Positions 62,908 to 64,000 of a stretch of DNA of 64,000 bases are shown here, piece by piece. The notes beneath the pieces were generated by a model that worked only from the letters and a program-made list of their open reading frames with translations, searched no databases and had not been told where the DNA came from. The position numbers and the translations under genes are program-made. The DNA is from Brevibacillus dissolubilis (lineage in GTDB: Bacteria > Bacillota > Bacilli > Brevibacillales > Brevibacillaceae). The stretch's first letter is position 1, and every line of letters starts with the position of its first letter. The stretch is from the NCBI RefSeq assembly GCF_006170445.1, contig NZ_VCNA01000008.1, positions 124,001 to 188,000 of the forward strand. The letters run 5' to 3'.

Positions 62908-63735
62908 CTATTCGATTGACTTCTTAGAGAAAGTACCTTGATAGCTGTCTGTTTTTCCATCTTTCACAGCGGTTACTTTGTAAGTGCCGATGGTCAGGCT
63001 GTCGTTCCCTTTGATCACCTCAAAAGTACCGTCTGCCTTCATTTTTGCTTCATAAGATTGGCCGCCGAACTCAACAGTTACTGTAGAACCTGCCTCCACT
63101 TTACCACCTACGTAGTAAATTCCTTTTCCAAGGAAGTCAGTCAGTTTACCGCTAACCGTGCTGTCTTGGATCAGCTCAGCGCCTGTAGAAGGAGTCTGTG
63201 GCTGAGTTGGAGTCGGAGTTGGAGTTTGCGGTTGAGTTGGGGTTGTTGGTGTAGTCGGCTGTGTCGGTGTCACTACTACAGGATCAGTGATCAGTACGGT
63301 AGTGGTCGCTTGAGACCAGTTCACTTGATAGTTCAATGCCTCCGCGATAAAACGAACCGGAACCATCGTGCGTCCATTGATGATCTGAGCAGGTACGTCG
63401 AGCGTGAGGGTTTGTTCATTCTTTTTCGCTGTTTTTTGATCAATGATCAGGTTAACAGAGCTTGTCCCTTTATTGATGGACACTTTGCGGGTTGCATTGT
63501 CCCATTGTACATCGAATCCCAGACCTTCCGCGATCGGACGGATTGGCACGAGGGTACGGCTGTTTTTGATCACTGGTTTTTGGTCTGGGAAAGCAAGTGC
63601 CTTGCCATTGTATTGAACCTTGATATCAGCTTGCGCCACGGCGGTCACCGGCGCCTTTACTGGTGTAGCCGCATACGCGGAAGCTGGTACGAGGGTAACT
63701 GCTAAAAGTAGTGCAGAAAGTTGACGTTTCAACAT
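62908..63735 (-). CDS. Secreted protein with two stalk-type (copper amine oxidase N) repeats
   Basis: 275 aa. Signal peptide with AYA cleavage region at about 20-24. The stalk domain holds two strand-repeat units (TLVPIRPIAEGLGFDVQWD; TMVPVRFIAEALNYQVNW). A Pro/Thr/Gln-rich linker (TPTPTPTQPQTP) and a small C-terminal beta domain follow (SGKLTDFLGKGIYYVGGKVEAGSTVTVEF). ATG 63735 behind CGGAGTG. Likely cell-surface; function unknown. Confidence 0.88.
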   Translation of the reverse strand: MLKRQLSALLLAVTLVPASAYAATPVKAPVTAVAQADIKVQYNGKALAFPDQKPVIKNSRTLVPIRPIAEGLGFDVQWDNATRKVSINKGTSSVNLIIDQKTAKKNEQTLTLDVPAQIINGRTMVPVRFIAEALNYQVNWSQATTTVLITDPVVVTPTQPTTPTTPTQPQTPTPTPTQPQTPSTGAELIQDSTVSGKLTDFLGKGIYYVGGKVEAGSTVTVEFGGQSYEAKMKADGTFEVIKGNDSLTIGTYKVTAVKDGKTDSYQGTFSKKSIE

Positions 63736-63848
63736 GCACAACACTCCGTTTCCTATGAAATTCATGACTATTAAAAATCTACACCATCTACGAAGCTAAT
63801 TGCAATAAATTTTACTGGTATTTTTGGTAAAAAAATATAAAGAATAAA

Positions 63849-63890
63849 CAAAAGCCGGATCATCCTTCCGAAGAAGGGATCCGGCTTTTG
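63849..63890 (-). terminator. Terminator of the FN3 gene at the window edge
   Basis: AAAAGCCGGATC pairs with GATCCGGCTTTT around CCTT/AAGG. Confidence 0.85.
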
Positions 63891-63904
63891 CCTGTTATTC
63901 TGCG

Positions 63905-64000
63905 TTAGGATGTGGTGAACTCTTCCTCCACTTCCTTCGATACATCTTTATTGCGGTTGCGCGAGACGACTGTAACCTTGTACGTCGTGTTTGGCGTAAG
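63905..64000 (-). CDS. C-terminal end of a fibronectin type III domain protein (truncated by window edge)
   Basis: The last 31 codons on the minus strand, read in from base 64000. They encode LTPNTTYKVTVVSRNRNKDV and end EEEFTTS, the typical final strands of an FN3 module (L-P-T-Y-V-V pattern). Shares its orientation with the stalk-domain gene. The rest of the gene lies outside. Confidence 0.7.
   Translation of the reverse strand, partial: LTPNTTYKVTVVSRNRNKDVSKEVEEEFTTS

Overview
The window looks like a chromosomal segment of an endospore-forming Bacillales species. Evidence: a ger germination operon, YjcZ-like peptides, CcpA next to AroA and AcuABC, YtxJ, SftA and TTG/GTG starts behind strong AGGAGG sites. 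The gene repertoire (IMEF encapsulin, Tad pilus, copper-amine-oxidase-like stalk proteins, FN3 penicillin-binding protein) would suit an Alicyclobacillaceae/Paenibacillaceae-type organism such as Tumebacillus or Brevibacillus; the genus is a guess. No rRNA, tRNA or CRISPR array was seen.

Layout. 1-16 kb: end of a class A PBP, acuABC, ccpA with a nucleosidase-glutaredoxin fusion, aroA, a long FtsA-like protein, ytxJ, zinc-finger proteins, an SLH-protease, three tiny YjcZ-like peptides, an M29 aminopeptidase and a PadR regulator. 16.5-28.8 kb: an HtrA-family protease gene cut in two. Its N-terminal half is on the + strand at 16571-17059 and its C-terminal half is on the - strand at 28575-28805. 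Between them lie a complete Tad/Flp pilus locus, a large serine recombinase and a 51-aa ORF. Both break points carry the same 5-bp core (CAGAC) and one arm each of a single palindromic site. This is what an attB x attP inversion by the resident recombinase would leave. Flipping 17057-28808 back would restore one in-frame 239-codon protease. This is the main discovery of the window.

28.8-32.6 kb: a Fur-box-flanked iron cluster with an IMEF-type encapsulin cargo, its encapsulin shell, a DUF2325 protein and an unknown protein. 33-39.3 kb: an MtnE-like aminotransferase and a MarR-RND-MFP efflux operon. 39.7-50.4 kb: a P450, molybdenum-cofactor genes (moaA, moaC, a moaD-moaE fusion, a MoeB-like E1), a YcdB/PepSY-type secreted protein and gerABC. 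50.5-64 kb: aconitase, a 26-aa peptide gene, rsgA, an IclR regulator, sftA and cell-surface stalk-domain proteins.

Intergenic space holds two families of large self-complementary elements: type A (about 87-92 bp, 4 copies) and type B (about 220-310 bp, 5 copies). Within each family the core is kept while the stem arms change sequence yet stay complementary. This points to a structured RNA or single-stranded-DNA element rather than ordinary terminators.
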